Positions 9,190 to 18,781 of a stretch of 22,850 nt of DNA are shown piece by piece. Location: positions 3,386 through 26,235 of the forward strand of contig FLMG01002460.1 of NCBI GenBank assembly GCA_900088475.1, read 5' to 3'. This DNA comes from Hyphochytrium catenoides (lineage: Eukaryota; Sar; Hyphochytriomycetes; Hyphochytriales; Hyphochytriaceae). The notes under the pieces were generated by a model. It had not been told where the DNA came from, made no database searches, and saw nothing but the letters and a program-made list of their open reading frames with translations. Both the position numbers and the translations under genes were made by a program. Within the stretch, counting starts at the first letter, position 1. Each line of letters starts with the position of its first letter.

Positions 9190-10227
9190 TTATTCCTTGC
9201 CTACAGCGCGGGTGTAGACCAGCTGAGCGTGATGGTGAGCCACTCTCTTGATAACACCATTCTCCTCAAGCTCTCTGATGGCAGCGCGAGCCAGAGCACC
9301 GTTGACCTTGAAACGCTCGACCAGAGCAGAGGCAGTGACGAGCTTCATCTAAGGGAGAGGAGCATATGAGTTGGGAGTAAGCAAGGTTGGGAGTAAGCCA
9401 GGTAGCGAGGCAACAAGAAATCTCAAGGTCTTTCCTTTGGACCATGGAGCAAAGTCGTAGAAAGGTGAGAATGAGAAGAGGTAGTGTTTGTTCAGAGCAA
9501 TGATAGGATGTAAGAAGACTGATTCCCCCATTGCTACGCGGAAAAGACGATGGGGGCGCCCAGATATCTCGGTACAGATTAGAGGCTGGTTGCGCCGGGC
9601 TGATGGACCCAGCACCTCTAAAATGACCTCACTCTTCCCTAACAGCCGTATCGCGGCCCATCTCGGAAGTAAGAAGCACTCTTCCGAGATGGATTTCTAG
9701 GGTTTGTTGACAGTTAAAGTGCGCAGCGAAGGTGCTACATGGGTATAAACGAAGCCTTTGGAGAGAACTGAGAGAAAGGTACCTTAGGGACTTCGGTCTT
9801 GAGGCGGTCATAGTTATCCTGGCTGAAGAGGACCTGGTTCGCGACCTTCTCGCGAACCTTGCCCTTGGACCACTTCTTCTTGCCCTTGCGGCCACCTGCC
9901 ATAGCGGCAAGCGCCTTCTGCTCCTTGGTCTTCTGCTGAGTCTTAGGAGGCTGGGGAGAGACGAAGACTTAGCATCCACCATCTTTTTCAAACGTCGAGT
10001 TAACTATGAGAAGCTTTCTTGGAGGGCTGTGAACGAAACCGAAGCAAGAAATGATTGTTTCGACCACCCTTCTGTTCACCCTACACCAAGATGCTTCCAT
10101 GTATCATGACGTGCCCCTCTTTCGGGCTCCCCTCATGACGGAGGCTTTTAGAAACGCAACATCTCACTTTCCTTCTCTCCCCTTCCCATCTTCGCTTCTA
10201 AGGCATCTGCCTAGTAAAGCTTACCAT
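9190..10227 (-). CDS. RPS25: 40S ribosomal protein eS25
   Basis: Three exons: the start codon alone at 10225-10227, followed by a canonical gtaagc donor; 9783-9950; and 9190-9348, ending in TAA. The product has 109 residues. It begins MPPKTQQK, has the family's Lys-rich [10 protein letters not shown] segment, and then the winged-helix part: [33 protein letters not shown] and [15 protein letters not shown]. eS25 sits near the E site and head of the small ribosomal subunit and is needed for several IRES-driven initiations in other eukaryotes. Length and domain order are normal for the family. The 9951-10224 intron right after AUG is common in ribosomal protein genes. A candidate ATG at 9982 was rejected because its frame enters exon 2 out of phase. 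Intron 2 carries a strong hairpin and a 16-bp tandem repeat. Confidence 0.95.
9370..9401. repeat. 16-bp tandem repeat, two copies
   Basis: gttgggagtaagcaag at 9370-9385 is followed directly by a second copy at 9386-9401 differing at one base. It lies near the 3' end of RPS25 intron 2. Confidence 0.85.
9658..9692. repeat. Perfect 12-bp inverted repeat in RPS25 intron 2
   Basis: ccatctcggaag (9658-9669) and cttccgagatgg (9681-9692) are exact reverse complements around an 11-nt loop. The stem is GC-balanced, so it should fold stably in RNA from either strand. It lies inside the intron 9349-9782 of a ribosomal protein gene, a common host for small nucleolar RNAs. I could not find clear C/D or H/ACA boxes around it. 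Confidence 0.8.
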
Positions 10228-10275
10228 GGTTCCGAAGCTTCGATGTGACGAATATAGATAAATGGAACTGAGGCG

Positions 10276-10413
10276 ATGATAACCCGTCAGACGGCACAGA
10301 GAGCTCCACAGAGAAGCAGCAGCAGACCGCGAGCGGCATTGGCGTTGGTGTCGCTGGCCCTGGGAAGCGCTGGGCGGCGATGTATGGAGCAGAGGCTTTC
10401 CCTTGGACTCTAG
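10276..10413 (+). other. Small ORF of 45 codons, uncertain
   Basis: ATG to TAG frame with an Arg/Ser-rich start followed by a short hydrophobic run (ALALVSLALGSAGRR). The composition is like a mitochondrial or signal sequence, but the frame is short, unconserved to my knowledge, and lies on the strand opposite to the RPS25 leader region. Confidence 0.15.
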
Positions 10414-10869
10414 TAATAGACCCTCCATAACAACGCTATTTAGGTGTTTATAGCGCAGTAGTAATGCTGGAAGAGGGTCTGGAGTAAACAGACAGCTTCA
10501 AAATACTGTCAAACCTGGGAAGATATTTCGTGGCATTCCTACCTAATAAGCCCATGAAAAGCGTATAAAGTACCCCTGCTAATCTAAGGAATAGTTCCTG
10601 AAAAATCAACTCCGAGCCTATTTAAATTATCATAAAAGCTCAGCTAATAGTTATCATGGGGGCCCTGCCACCCACCCCATTTCAACCAGCCAACCACCTC
10701 TCTCCCTGCCTCCCTCCCTCTCTCTCCTCTCCTCTCCTCTTCCTTGCAGCTGCACTCCTGCGACCGCCGCTCTGCTGTTTCATCATCGCGCACCTCGTCC
10801 TCCTTGAAGTCTTGCAGGCGCTGGAGACGCGCTCGCATTCCTTCCTTCTCTTGGACTGTCTGCTATTGT

Positions 10870-10887
10870 CTGCTGCTGCTGCTGCTG
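10870..10887 (+). repeat. (CTG)6 trinucleotide run
   Basis: Six CTG units in the divergent region. On the plus strand they would read Leu or Ala codons, on the minus strand Gln or Ser codons. Confidence 0.85.
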
Positions 10888-11054
10888 CCTACCGTCATCA
10901 GCGCTGACGGCAGAAGGAAGAACAATCAGGCAGGCGGTGGGCACATACTAGAGGAGCCGTGAGAGGCCGTGGGACTCTCTGGAAGAGGGCTAGCTTGTGA
11001 AACGATACGGAGCTCTGATAACATAGGTGTAGGCTTTCTCCCTTGATTATAACC

Positions 11055-11975
11055 ATGGCGACAGAAGCAATCCCTGTCCTCGGGAAGAAGATGATGAAGA
11101 AGTTGAGCACCATCACGAACGACACGGTCGCATCCGGCTTCTCAGACTTCGCCAAGAAGCAGATGCTAAAGATGGGCTGGACCGAGTAAGTTCATGCTCC
11201 GTTCACCTTTAATCGCTGAGTTGGTTCGCTGATGATGTTTCTCTCTCACAGAGGCAAGGGCCTTGGGAAAGATGAGCAGGGCATTGTCAACCATGTAAAA
11301 GTGAAGAAGCGCGAGGAGAACTTGGGGGTGAGGAGTGACACTCTCTTTGCTCTATTTTCATGGATTGTCTTCCAAGTTGCATTGCTCTAGGTTTGGTGAG
11401 GTTTCTTCCAAGGGCCTACTAGCATCTCTGGCTGATCTCTATCTTTCTTGTTCATGCTCCTGCAGCTTGGCGCTGACGATGGCGAGAAGCTGTGGGGAGA
11501 GCAGTGGTGGTTCGATGCTTATAACAAGACCGCCGCCAAGATCGTAGTCCCCACTGACTCTGAGGACGAGAAGAGTAAGAAGAAGAGCAAGGATAAGAAG
11601 AAGGATAAGAGGAAGAAGCGCAAGAAGGCCTCCGAAAAAGAATCGGTGGAGGACAGTGAAGAAGGCGGCAGTGATGAACCCATCAAGAAGAAGCGGAAGA
11701 AGGAGAAGAAGGAGAAGAAGAAGAAAACCAAGGAAGCCAAGCCCGCACCTACCTTTGAAGATCTCTTCCAAGCAACGGGTGGAGCTTTGATTGGACGGAG
11801 AGCATACGCCCCAAGCACCGGAAAGTGGGCACGCGAAGAGATGCAGACTCTACAGTTCGCCTCAAAGAAGGGATCCGTTAGCACTTCTATCACAGCCATT
11901 GAGTCCTCCCGCTGTCGTCAGGGCTGCTTGCTGAAGGAGCGATCGGTTTGCATCTGCATCAGCCAACAGGCTTAG
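11055..11975 (+). CDS. GPATCH4: Nucleolar G-patch protein, GPATCH4-like
   Basis: Exons 11055-11185, 11252-11327 and 11466-11975 join in phase and give 238 residues. The N-terminus carries a G-patch: FAKKQMLKMGWTEGKGLGKD, then EQGI...VKVKKREENLGLG. This is followed by WGEQWWFDAYNKTAAKIVV, which matches the WW..LFNKTAANLVV segment next to the G-patch of animal GPATCH4 and is what separates this family from PINX1. The middle is a long Lys/Glu/Ser-rich tract typical of nucleolar proteins. A conserved-looking block with FEDLFQATGG...GRRAYAP precedes the end. G-patch proteins activate DEAH-box helicases; GPATCH4 is nucleolar and linked to DHX15 in vertebrates. The last 40 residues (Ser/Cys-rich) look atypical, and a further small intron near the 3' end cannot be excluded. 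Confidence 0.87.
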
Positions 11976-12822
11976 GAAGCGTGCATGAAGTTCTCTTTCT
12001 ACAGGGGAACTGTGAATATTTATTAACCCTGGGACTGCTTCTTCCACAAGGTGCCCAGGACAACAGCACCTGCTTGGGCAGAATGGTAGCTAAGTGACTT
12101 ATAGTGAGTCATGCTTTGTCTTGACGTATAGCCTTCTGAAGCGATGGATTCCTACGCCAATTGACCCATCTCTAGCCCTAACATACAATGTGCTACGGGA
12201 GGGAGGGGCTTAACCTATACGTTATCAAGAGTGACCGAATGCAGTCGCCTTATAGGCGCAGAATTTCCAAAAGGTTCTTCTTTGTCTTTCTTTCTAAACG
12301 TTCTAGCAAGATACCTAAGACATTTATCAAGCCCTTTGCTTTGATTGCTTTTTAAAAGATTGAATGGGCAATCTTTCACTCGAAGGCTTGGTGAAGATAG
12401 TGGCAGAAGGGAGAACGCTTACATTAGAAAACTGTCATCCGCGCTCCAGATGACGAAAGTTTATTTTGTCTCTTTAGCAAAGACACCAATGGGTTCTGCA
12501 GGGGCTCGACGTGTCGGGTGTTTAATCGGTGCAAGCCTCTGGGAGCAGCAGCCTACACTGATGCTAGCTTATGGGCCTGCAGGGGTGGGTCTCCCCAAAT
12601 CTAGCAGTAGCATTGGTCTCGACAGTGTCCTCCTATTCGAGAACTCTAGCAGAGACTTATCCACCGCCGAGTCGGCTCTCACTCCTGGTCCTTTGTAATC
12701 AAGCTTTGGAGCTCTTGCACATTTGATGAAGGGTTTATGCGGCTGCAGGCCAATTACCTTTCATGCGGTGCTTAGCCAATAAATAGGTTAGCCTTAAGGT
12801 GCTCCGTCTAACTTCTGATTCT
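11976..12822. other. Convergent intergenic region (G-patch / carrier)
   Basis: Two stop codons face each other across about 850 bp. A plus-strand frame (12345-12698) has no ATG at its start and no family resemblance. I see no RNA gene or mobile element. Confidence 0.5.
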
Positions 12823-14582
12823 TTACACAGAGGAGTTTCCACTGGAGGAGCAAGTCCTCTGCAGTAGAATAGCGCTGCGCTTGTCTGCTGCTAAGCTTTT
12901 CTGACGCTGCAGCCGTGGATCCATAGTCTTATGATGATCCAGCGCATCCTTTCGACTCAGTCGCTTGATGAGCTCGTATGTAGAGATCACCAGTGATGAA
13001 GCAGGGGCAAACCCGACAAGCCGTGCCCCTAGCCCTTTCATCAGACCGCGAGCACCCTCTTCCCGCAACAGTGTCCTTGCGACTTGCCTGAGGTTATTGT
13101 CCCCACTGTGCTTTTCCACCTTTGAAGATAAGTCAAGCATAGAAGTCAGAGGCAGAAGTCCAGAGGCGCTGGGCTTGGCCAATGCTCGCGGTGCTGCTAG
13201 ATCAGTACCTGCAGTCTAGTGCGTAGGACATCGAGCGGATTGGTGATAATGCAGGATGTGGCACCCGCTGCGAAGCCAGCTATAGCTTGCGCTAGCATTT
13301 TCTGGTAGTCACCTAGAGCTTGAGGAAGAGAACTCTCCACTTGAGGCTGCCATATCGGAAACGATAACATTAAATATGTCAGTGGTCTTCGAAGTTAGAG
13401 TTGCACAGAGTGCGAGTGGATACATACCAAGTAAATAGCGTACGTGCCCCACCAAATGCCCGAAGCGGGGGCAAACTGCGCCACTGAAGCGAAGTAACCC
13501 CGGTAGAAGCCTATTGAGCAGGAAAAGTTAGGGTCATCAGGACGTGGCATGTGCAACCTCGACACCCTAGCGTCCTCCTCAGACTTCTCGCATTCGCTTT
13601 GCACCACCTTCCTGGCGTAACATTTCATCTCTCTATCACCTTTGATGCCTCCGGAGCTGTAGATTTCTCGCACAACGGATAGAGCGGAAGTCTTTTGTTT
13701 TTCTACCATCAAGCGCTGGGATAGGATGTCAATGGGAGTGGCGATCACTTGCGAGACGAGGGAGGCAGAGCCTGCAAAGAGGGTTAATGCGTTCATTAGG
13801 CACTTCTGATTCTGCCAAATGGCTAAGGAGCGTGCGGGGAGACTTCTTCTGCTTACCTCCGCCCAGAGTATTCCTCAGAATGGTCTCATACTTCTCGCTC
13901 TGTATAAGGCCAGAGGACCTGTTGACAACCTTTACCTGGATGCGGACGTACTCATACGTTTGAAAGTAAACCTGCCGGGCCAGGAGACCCAGAGAACTAG
14001 TCCAGAATCCTGACAGAGAGAGCGTAAGACTATCAGCTGCTTGGCACCTATCGTGACTCGTGACAAGTAGGTCTCTTGGTTACCTCTGTATAGCCCCAGT
14101 AGACCTTCTGTTCTAACGATCTGCAGCGAAGAGGATGTGGTGTGAGCTAGAAGTAGGCTAGGAAGAAAATGCAATGGTCAAAAGAGCGAGAAAGTATGAC
14201 AAGAGAGAGAAAGAGGTGTAGAATGAAGGCGAGGCGTACCAGGAAGGCCTAAGAGGAGAGCGAACATAGGCTAACAGGAGAGACGAAGCGAGTGCGGCAC
14301 AAAGGATAGAGAGGCATTTCACAATGGCCTTACCGCTGAGAATGCATGCGGCGTACTACGATACTGCGTGTGACCTCTCTGCACCTGCATCCGCGTCTTC
14401 ACCAGCGCCGGAGGGTAAAGAACGGCGCGGACCCCCAAGAAGCCGAGGAAGGTGTAACAGACAAACTGCACGACGGCTCTCGAGGGTCAGGGAGAAGACA
14501 GCAAGAAGGCCAGACAACACGGACAGGGCATAATATTTACCTTCGTCTTATCAAGATCATCGAAGTCAATGTCCTCATTCAT
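12823..14582 (-). CDS. Mitochondrial carrier, SLC25A44-like
   Basis: Eight exons, in transcript order 14541-14582, 14334-14465, 14084-14120, 13857-14009, 13640-13771, 13428-13510, 13209-13346 and 12823-13119, join in phase and give 337 residues. All three carrier repeats are present: YPPALVKTRMQVQ (repeat 1), TPIDILSQRLMVE (repeat 2) and NPLDVLRTRLQVE (repeat 3), each followed by the matching short-helix motif (EGLLGLYRGFW, GIKGFYRGYFAS, EGARGLMKGLGARLVG). The SQRLMV sequence in repeat 2, the FYRGY..S......GIWW segment, the N-terminal FDDLDKTKF start and the lack of an acidic residue in repeat 1 all fit SLC25A44, which carries branched-chain amino acids into mitochondria in mammals. It should lie in the inner mitochondrial membrane. 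A stop-free frame extends about 60 codons upstream of the ATG but has no ATG of its own; it is taken as leader. Intron 13511-13639 is stop-free and 129 nt long. Substrate is inferred from the family only. Confidence 0.92.
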
Positions 14583-14957
14583 CTCGTCTGATGATCCAAA
14601 TCTCCTGACTTGTCCAGTCTTCGTCCTTAGTCTCACCAGGTCTTTTAAACTACTGCTCAGAATATGAATAGGTCGCGCTCTGGCCCGTACAGCGTCATCA
14701 TTCTCTTTAGTTCTTAAGAGAAATGGATTTCGGTCTCCTTCTCCGTCCGTTCGAAGGCGCTACTGCAGCAGTTCTTTCTGACAAAGTGCGAAAGGAATCA
14801 GCTGCCGGACTCTGTCTTCCTCACCTCGACTGCCTTTTGAAAAACTCCCTGTCAAGGAAAGATTATTGGTGGCACTGTGAGCCAGTAGAAGAAGACGAAG
14901 CTAAATAAGTGGGAGAAGGAAGGGCGCGAGGAGCTGGCAGAGAGTGCGTTTGCGAGC

Positions 14958-15080
14958 GAGTGAGAGGGAGAGAGCGAGAGAGAGCGAGAGAGAGAGAGAG
15001 CGAGCAAGAGAGCAAGAGAGAGACAGAGAAGAGAGAGAGAGAGAGACCGAGCGAGCGAGCGAGAGAGAGAGAGGGAGAGA

Positions 15081-15126
<46 letters not shown>
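14958..15126 (-). repeat. Long GA/CT purine-pyrimidine tract
   Basis: About 170 bp of nearly pure GA on the plus strand (CT on the minus), with GAGC variants in the first half and a clean GA run at the end. Frames through it on both strands (Arg/Glu or Leu/Ser) are repeat translations, not proteins. Position and polarity match the CT-rich introns of this genome. Confidence 0.9.
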
Positions 15127-15128
<2 letters not shown>

Positions 15129-15496
15129 ACGCATGACTGATGAGAAGGACAGTGGGCAGAAGAGCTCATAGAAAGAGTTGGAGATGATGGACCTGTAGGC
15201 TGCAGGAGGATACCACGCCCTTTTCAGTTGCTTATGACGTGAACGGAGAGGAGCCGCTAACGGGAGGATCTAGGGGCGCGGATTAGTTGAGGTCAGTGCG
15301 GACCTCACTCGCTCACTCTGTCCTCCCTCGCTCTTTGCTGCTTCATGAGAAGCTTCTTGTGGATCCTTGGAGCGGGCAGTGCCTCCTTGAGTCTGAGACC
15401 GCGACTACCTACTACCATTTGCCCTTGTCGAGCTTCACCTCGTCCAGGAGCGGAGCTTGGCCAAGCAATTTCCCTCATCAGAACCTTAGGTGAGTG

Positions 15497-15580
15497 AGCT
15501 GGCCAAGACTGATGGCCGCTGCAAATCCTGTGCGAGTTAGCTGGCCAAGGCTGATGGCCGCTGCAAATCCTGTGCGAGTT
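15497..15580. repeat. 42-bp direct tandem repeat, two copies
   Basis: Copies at 15497-15538 and 15539-15580 start agctggccaa and end tgcgagtt and differ at one base (a/g in the first half). The unit length is a multiple of three and is stop-free in at least one frame on each strand (plus SWPRLMAAANPVRV, minus NSHRICSGHQPWPA). A partial third start (ggctag) follows. Confidence 0.92.
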
Positions 15581-15814
15581 GGCTAGAAGGAGGAGTGTCC
15601 AGCAGTAGTCCCGGGGCTCCTCTCAGTAAGATGGAATATTGTTTATTTGCCTGACTCTGTGGCGATAATTTGGACAAAATATTAGCCTCCTGACTAGTTG
15701 AACAGCTGCGGAGGCTCTTAGGTACTCTTCGACTCACAGCTCAGGTGGCTCTACATATATCTCTCTGGATCTCTCTGGGTGCTCAGTTGTTACCCTCGAC
15801 AGTGGAGTCTGTCA

Positions 15815-17649
15815 CTAGTCGGCTGCGCCACACATAAAGGATCTCCAGAAAGTAGGGAAAGTCCTTCTCTTCTGCCCAGAGCTTTCCTCTCCTTCAGATT
15901 TCTTAGGCGTCGAAGAAGCTGTGAATAAACTGAGGAACCTCGCTGGCCCTTCCCATCTAAAGTGATTGCTCCGCGATGAGGCGCGTCTTGACCGCATCAC
16001 GTGCGACCGAAAAGCTTGTGAGTTGTCATAGTAGTGCGTCAGGTCCGCCTTTACTGTTTCTACCCGTGGGTAAGGCATCAGCAGCTGGGAGGGAATCGTG
16101 CCATGTCGTGGGTTGTCTTGAGGATTGATCAGTGGCAGCTTCAAATAGCTGCAGAAGGGGTTACAATGTGGTGCACTAGCAGGTGGAGGACGCAGCTATC
16201 CTACCGGCAGATTGCATTGCAGCGGTGACTAGCAAGGAACTTGTCTATCCCCCGATTCCCCAGGTTGCCTTTGCCAAACTGTTTGCCTGTACTCTGGACG
16301 GTCCAGTGCGAGTGCCAAGAGTCAGAGATGAGAGAAGGAGAGAGTGTGAGGAGTTAGAGATGCGAGGAAGAGTGAACACGAGACCTCCAAAGTAACCTAC
16401 CGTGTGGATCTGGGGATCCGTATAGCAGTCACCGCAGCCCTGTATATCCACTACAAGCAGAGTATGCCCGGAGGCCTCATAGGTGAAATGAGAGAAAGCC
16501 TACATAGTTTTGACTCAAGTAAGGCAAGAACATTCTGCTACGGCATTTCATGAAGAGTCGAGCTTGTGAATGTACCTGCGGCGTGTTCCTCCTCAGCTGA
16601 CTGACATATCCATTGTTATTGTTATGCTTCCGGTACTCGCCAGAGATAAAACGCTCAACGCCACAGAGCTTGTTCCCTTGGTCCACCAACTGCAGCACCC
16701 ACGCCTTCACGAATTCGACGCGTAATGGTGGGCTATAAGAGTTATACAGCGCCGCATAGTGAGCGCAATGAGCCTGCATCTCCACATCCCTGGTCCGCGG
16801 TAATGGATAAGAGGATGAGCTTTCCTTAGCATTTCGGGTTTGTGCCTTTCACCACTGACCTAAAGTAGGTGTCAGGATCCTCATATGGATCCATCGATAT
16901 TTTGGCCACATACGACAAAGAGCCAAACGACTGGCTGCCTTGCCGGGTCTCCTCTTCAGCACTCAAATCCTAAATAACGGAGCAGAAGCCTCAGAGAAGA
17001 AACCATGATAAAGAGCCGCACACAGCCAACCTGCATGTGATAGACAATGCGGAGGCCGCCCTTAGCAAAGGGCAAGGGATCCAGCTTGATGCGAATTGGC
17101 TGTGACTCCCACTGCATCAACAGACATCAAAATGATTGAAGAGGGTTACATGTCAGACTTCGATCCTCTGCTTGGACGCTACCATTAGGTACAATATGGC
17201 ACCTGACGAGTAGTCAAACAGAAAGTATGCTTGATGGCTTGCTGCTCCGTGATGCTAGAGAAATCGGGAGGGGGCCTGGGTACGCTATCGGAAGACGTCT
17301 GCTGATTAAAGTCCGCTCCTTCCTCCTCCGCAACGGCTGACGACGCGCCAAAGCGCCCTCCATCATCCTCTAACTGCTCCTTGCGAACCTGGAATTCGGT
17401 CCGTGAGATATACCCCTCATGCAAAAGAAGTGTGAGATTGCGTAGCTTTGAGAGATATTCTTCGCCCCTCGTGGGTGTTGGAGCAGGGCTTTGGCTGCTA
17501 GCGCACAGGGAACGCCCTTTGGTAGACTCTAATTCCTCAGCTGACAATGTCTCATAGCTTATACCGCCGCGCTCACTACGTGGTGTAGCTGTCTCACTCC
17601 TCTCGGGAGACAAAGGTTGGTTCTTGGTGGAGATCGTCATGTTCTGCAT
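15815..17649 (-). CDS. Alpha-kinase (MHCK/EF2K family) with N-terminal SHOCT-like motif
   Basis: Seven exons, in transcript order 17203-17649, 17031-17111, 16860-16969, 16576-16789, 16401-16499, 16205-16293 and 15815-16148, join in phase and give 457 residues. The alpha-kinase domain covers about 155-355. Visible motifs: PFAKGGLR, YVAKI with the ATP-site Lys199, DVEMQAHCAHYA, VERFISGEYRKHNNNNG (Glu258 hinge), AFSHFTYE (His288), LLVVDIQG (catalytic-type Asp302), TDPQIHT (Asp312), the glycine loop FGKGNLGNRGI, and HRCNAICRYLKL giving His340, Cys342 and Cys346 for the structural zinc. All key residues are present, so it should be an active Ser/Thr kinase. Residues 63-95 (EEYLSKLRNLTLLLHEGYIS and RTEFQVRKEQLEDD) resemble a SHOCT short helical motif. 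The 110-residue C-terminal tail is basic and Ser-rich. There are no WD40 (MHCK), SEL1 (EF2K) or channel (TRPM) segments. Substrate unknown. Confidence 0.93.
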
Positions 17650-18781
17650 TTAGGTAGATAGTACCTTGGCGCTCTACAAAGACGGCTCCATGGCACGACG
17701 AACATCATTGGAATGTCTCCAATGGCATGTCCTCCCCGGCATCTCTGGATAACTAACAGCTTTCTCAGAGTTAGAGAAAAGCGCAATGTGAACTGCTTTC
17801 CTAGTCTTAAGCTTTGAAATGTGCAAGCGCCTTCCGCGCTTAGTAAGGATGCGTAATGGTGAGGCCAGTTCTTAGGGTGGCTCGCTCTGCCTCCCGCGAG
17901 TCCAAAGTCATCGCTCCCGTTCGCTCCCGTTCCCAGGTAATCCTCACATCCTCTACAGCTGCAAAGGCAAGCAGGAAGTGGCCGTCACACTCGAGAAGAC
18001 CAGAGGACCAAGCCGAAAGAGATCTAGGCGATGGTGATGGAGGCGATGAAGGCTGATGCAGAGTCAGAAGTATGAGGAGCGATGAGATTCTTCTGGCTCG
18101 TTGACGGGCTGAAGGATCAGAATTTCTCTCCTTTCTTCGTTCTCTGTAAAAATCGTGTTCTCCCTTCCCGCACCTTGTCCTTTTGTGTCCTTCACTAGAG
18201 AGCTCCCCCAGGACCTTAGAGCCGTGACGTTTGGTTACTAAAGTGTAGAATCCTATCTCTGATAACCAAACCAAAATCCCTACCGCCGGTTAATGTGGCA
18301 GAGGCACGTGAGAGGTACTGCTGAGGAAAGATCAGCACTCCATTAGGAAGTGCGCCTGGCGCTGGGAAATCTATGAGGTTTGATTCCCAAACGGAAGCGA
18401 AAGAGTTCCAGACGGATCTTCACACTCGCTCTCCCCTTTCCCCAGCGGATTGAAGCACCTGGACCGCTTCCTCGTTGTCTGCTCCCGCTCGCCCTTTGCT
18501 TCTCACGCTTCGCCTGGGATAAGCAGGCGCTTCTTCATCGCTGTGCATCTCATCTAACCAACTCTGATCTTCAGTGTCTCATCCCTTTATCCCTAGCGCG
18601 GGAACCTCTTCCAGTCACTGGAGAGCAGCCACAACCTAGTGTCCTGGCAGAAGCCTTCTCCAAGGAGGCTGTAACTTTAATCAACTTTAGCAAAACTTTT
18701 CTCGCGCGCTGACTGATTGGGATACTGGATAGCCTGAGTAGCTAATCTCTTCCCCTAGATTGGTGGCTACCTCTAGCCAGG
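17650..18781. other. Region between alpha-kinase and RPN10, genes unresolved
   Basis: Divergent promoters are expected here. On the minus strand, acceptor-like tttgcag at 17959-17965 opens a 107-codon stop-free frame to 17637, an overlapping frame contains FAAVEDVRITWERERTGAM (stop 17840), and an acceptor tttttacag near 18148 precedes NEERREILILQPVNEPEE. An ATG at 18548 (minus) starts a charged frame MHSDEEAPAYPRRSVRSKGR. These may be pieces of one small divergent gene, but I could not join them in phase. Confidence 0.35.

Larger units (their letters stand above)
10228..11054. other. Divergent region between RPS25 and the G-patch gene
   Basis: It must contain both promoters and 5' UTRs. It also holds a pyrimidine tract (10683-10748) ending in ttgcag, which looks like an intron 3' end on the plus strand, and a frame after it with a CTG run. 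The opposite strand has a charged frame at about 10752-10865 (MRARLQRLQDFKEDEVRDDE) that looks like a coiled coil. I could not decide which strand, if either, is coding. Confidence 0.4.
14583..15814. other. Unresolved region upstream of the carrier gene
   Basis: It contains the GA/CT tract (14958-15126), a minus-strand acceptor-like cttatttag just after it (exon would begin near 14903), and the 42-bp tandem repeat (15497-15580). The minus-strand CT tract followed by an acceptor suggests a 5' UTR intron of the carrier gene. A minus-strand frame from about 15620 to 15312 is open for about 100 codons but has no start near its beginning and no recognised domain. No gene is called. Confidence 0.4.

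Noticed and set aside
9978-9982. Alternative RPS25 start at the ATG near 9982
   Set aside because: Its frame enters exon 2 out of phase; the ATG at 10225-10227 with a gtaagc donor gives the family's MPPK start.
11186-11251. C/D snoRNA in the first G-patch intron (tgatgatg present)
   Set aside because: The CTGA-like box lies before, not after, the TGATGA box, and the intron is too short for a standard C/D layout.
11439-11899. Long antisense frames opposite the G-patch gene
   Set aside because: They mirror the Lys/Glu-rich coding tract (AAG/GAG codons read as Leu/Phe/Ser) and have no independent support.
12345-12698. 117-codon plus-strand frame after the G-patch gene
   Set aside because: It starts at TTG, not ATG, has no splice context or family resemblance, and lies in a convergent 3' region.
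14852-15171. Long Arg/Glu (plus) and Leu/Ser (minus) frames
   Set aside because: They are translations of the GA/CT tract, open only because the repeat has no stops.
18370-18395. tRNA T-arm look-alike (ggtttgattccc)
   Set aside because: The flanking bases do not form a 5-bp T stem and no acceptor or anticodon arm is found at the right spacing.
18380-18712. 110-codon plus-strand frame before RPN10
   Set aside because: Starts at TTG; the composition looks like random translation, and the opposite strand has a more protein-like frame.
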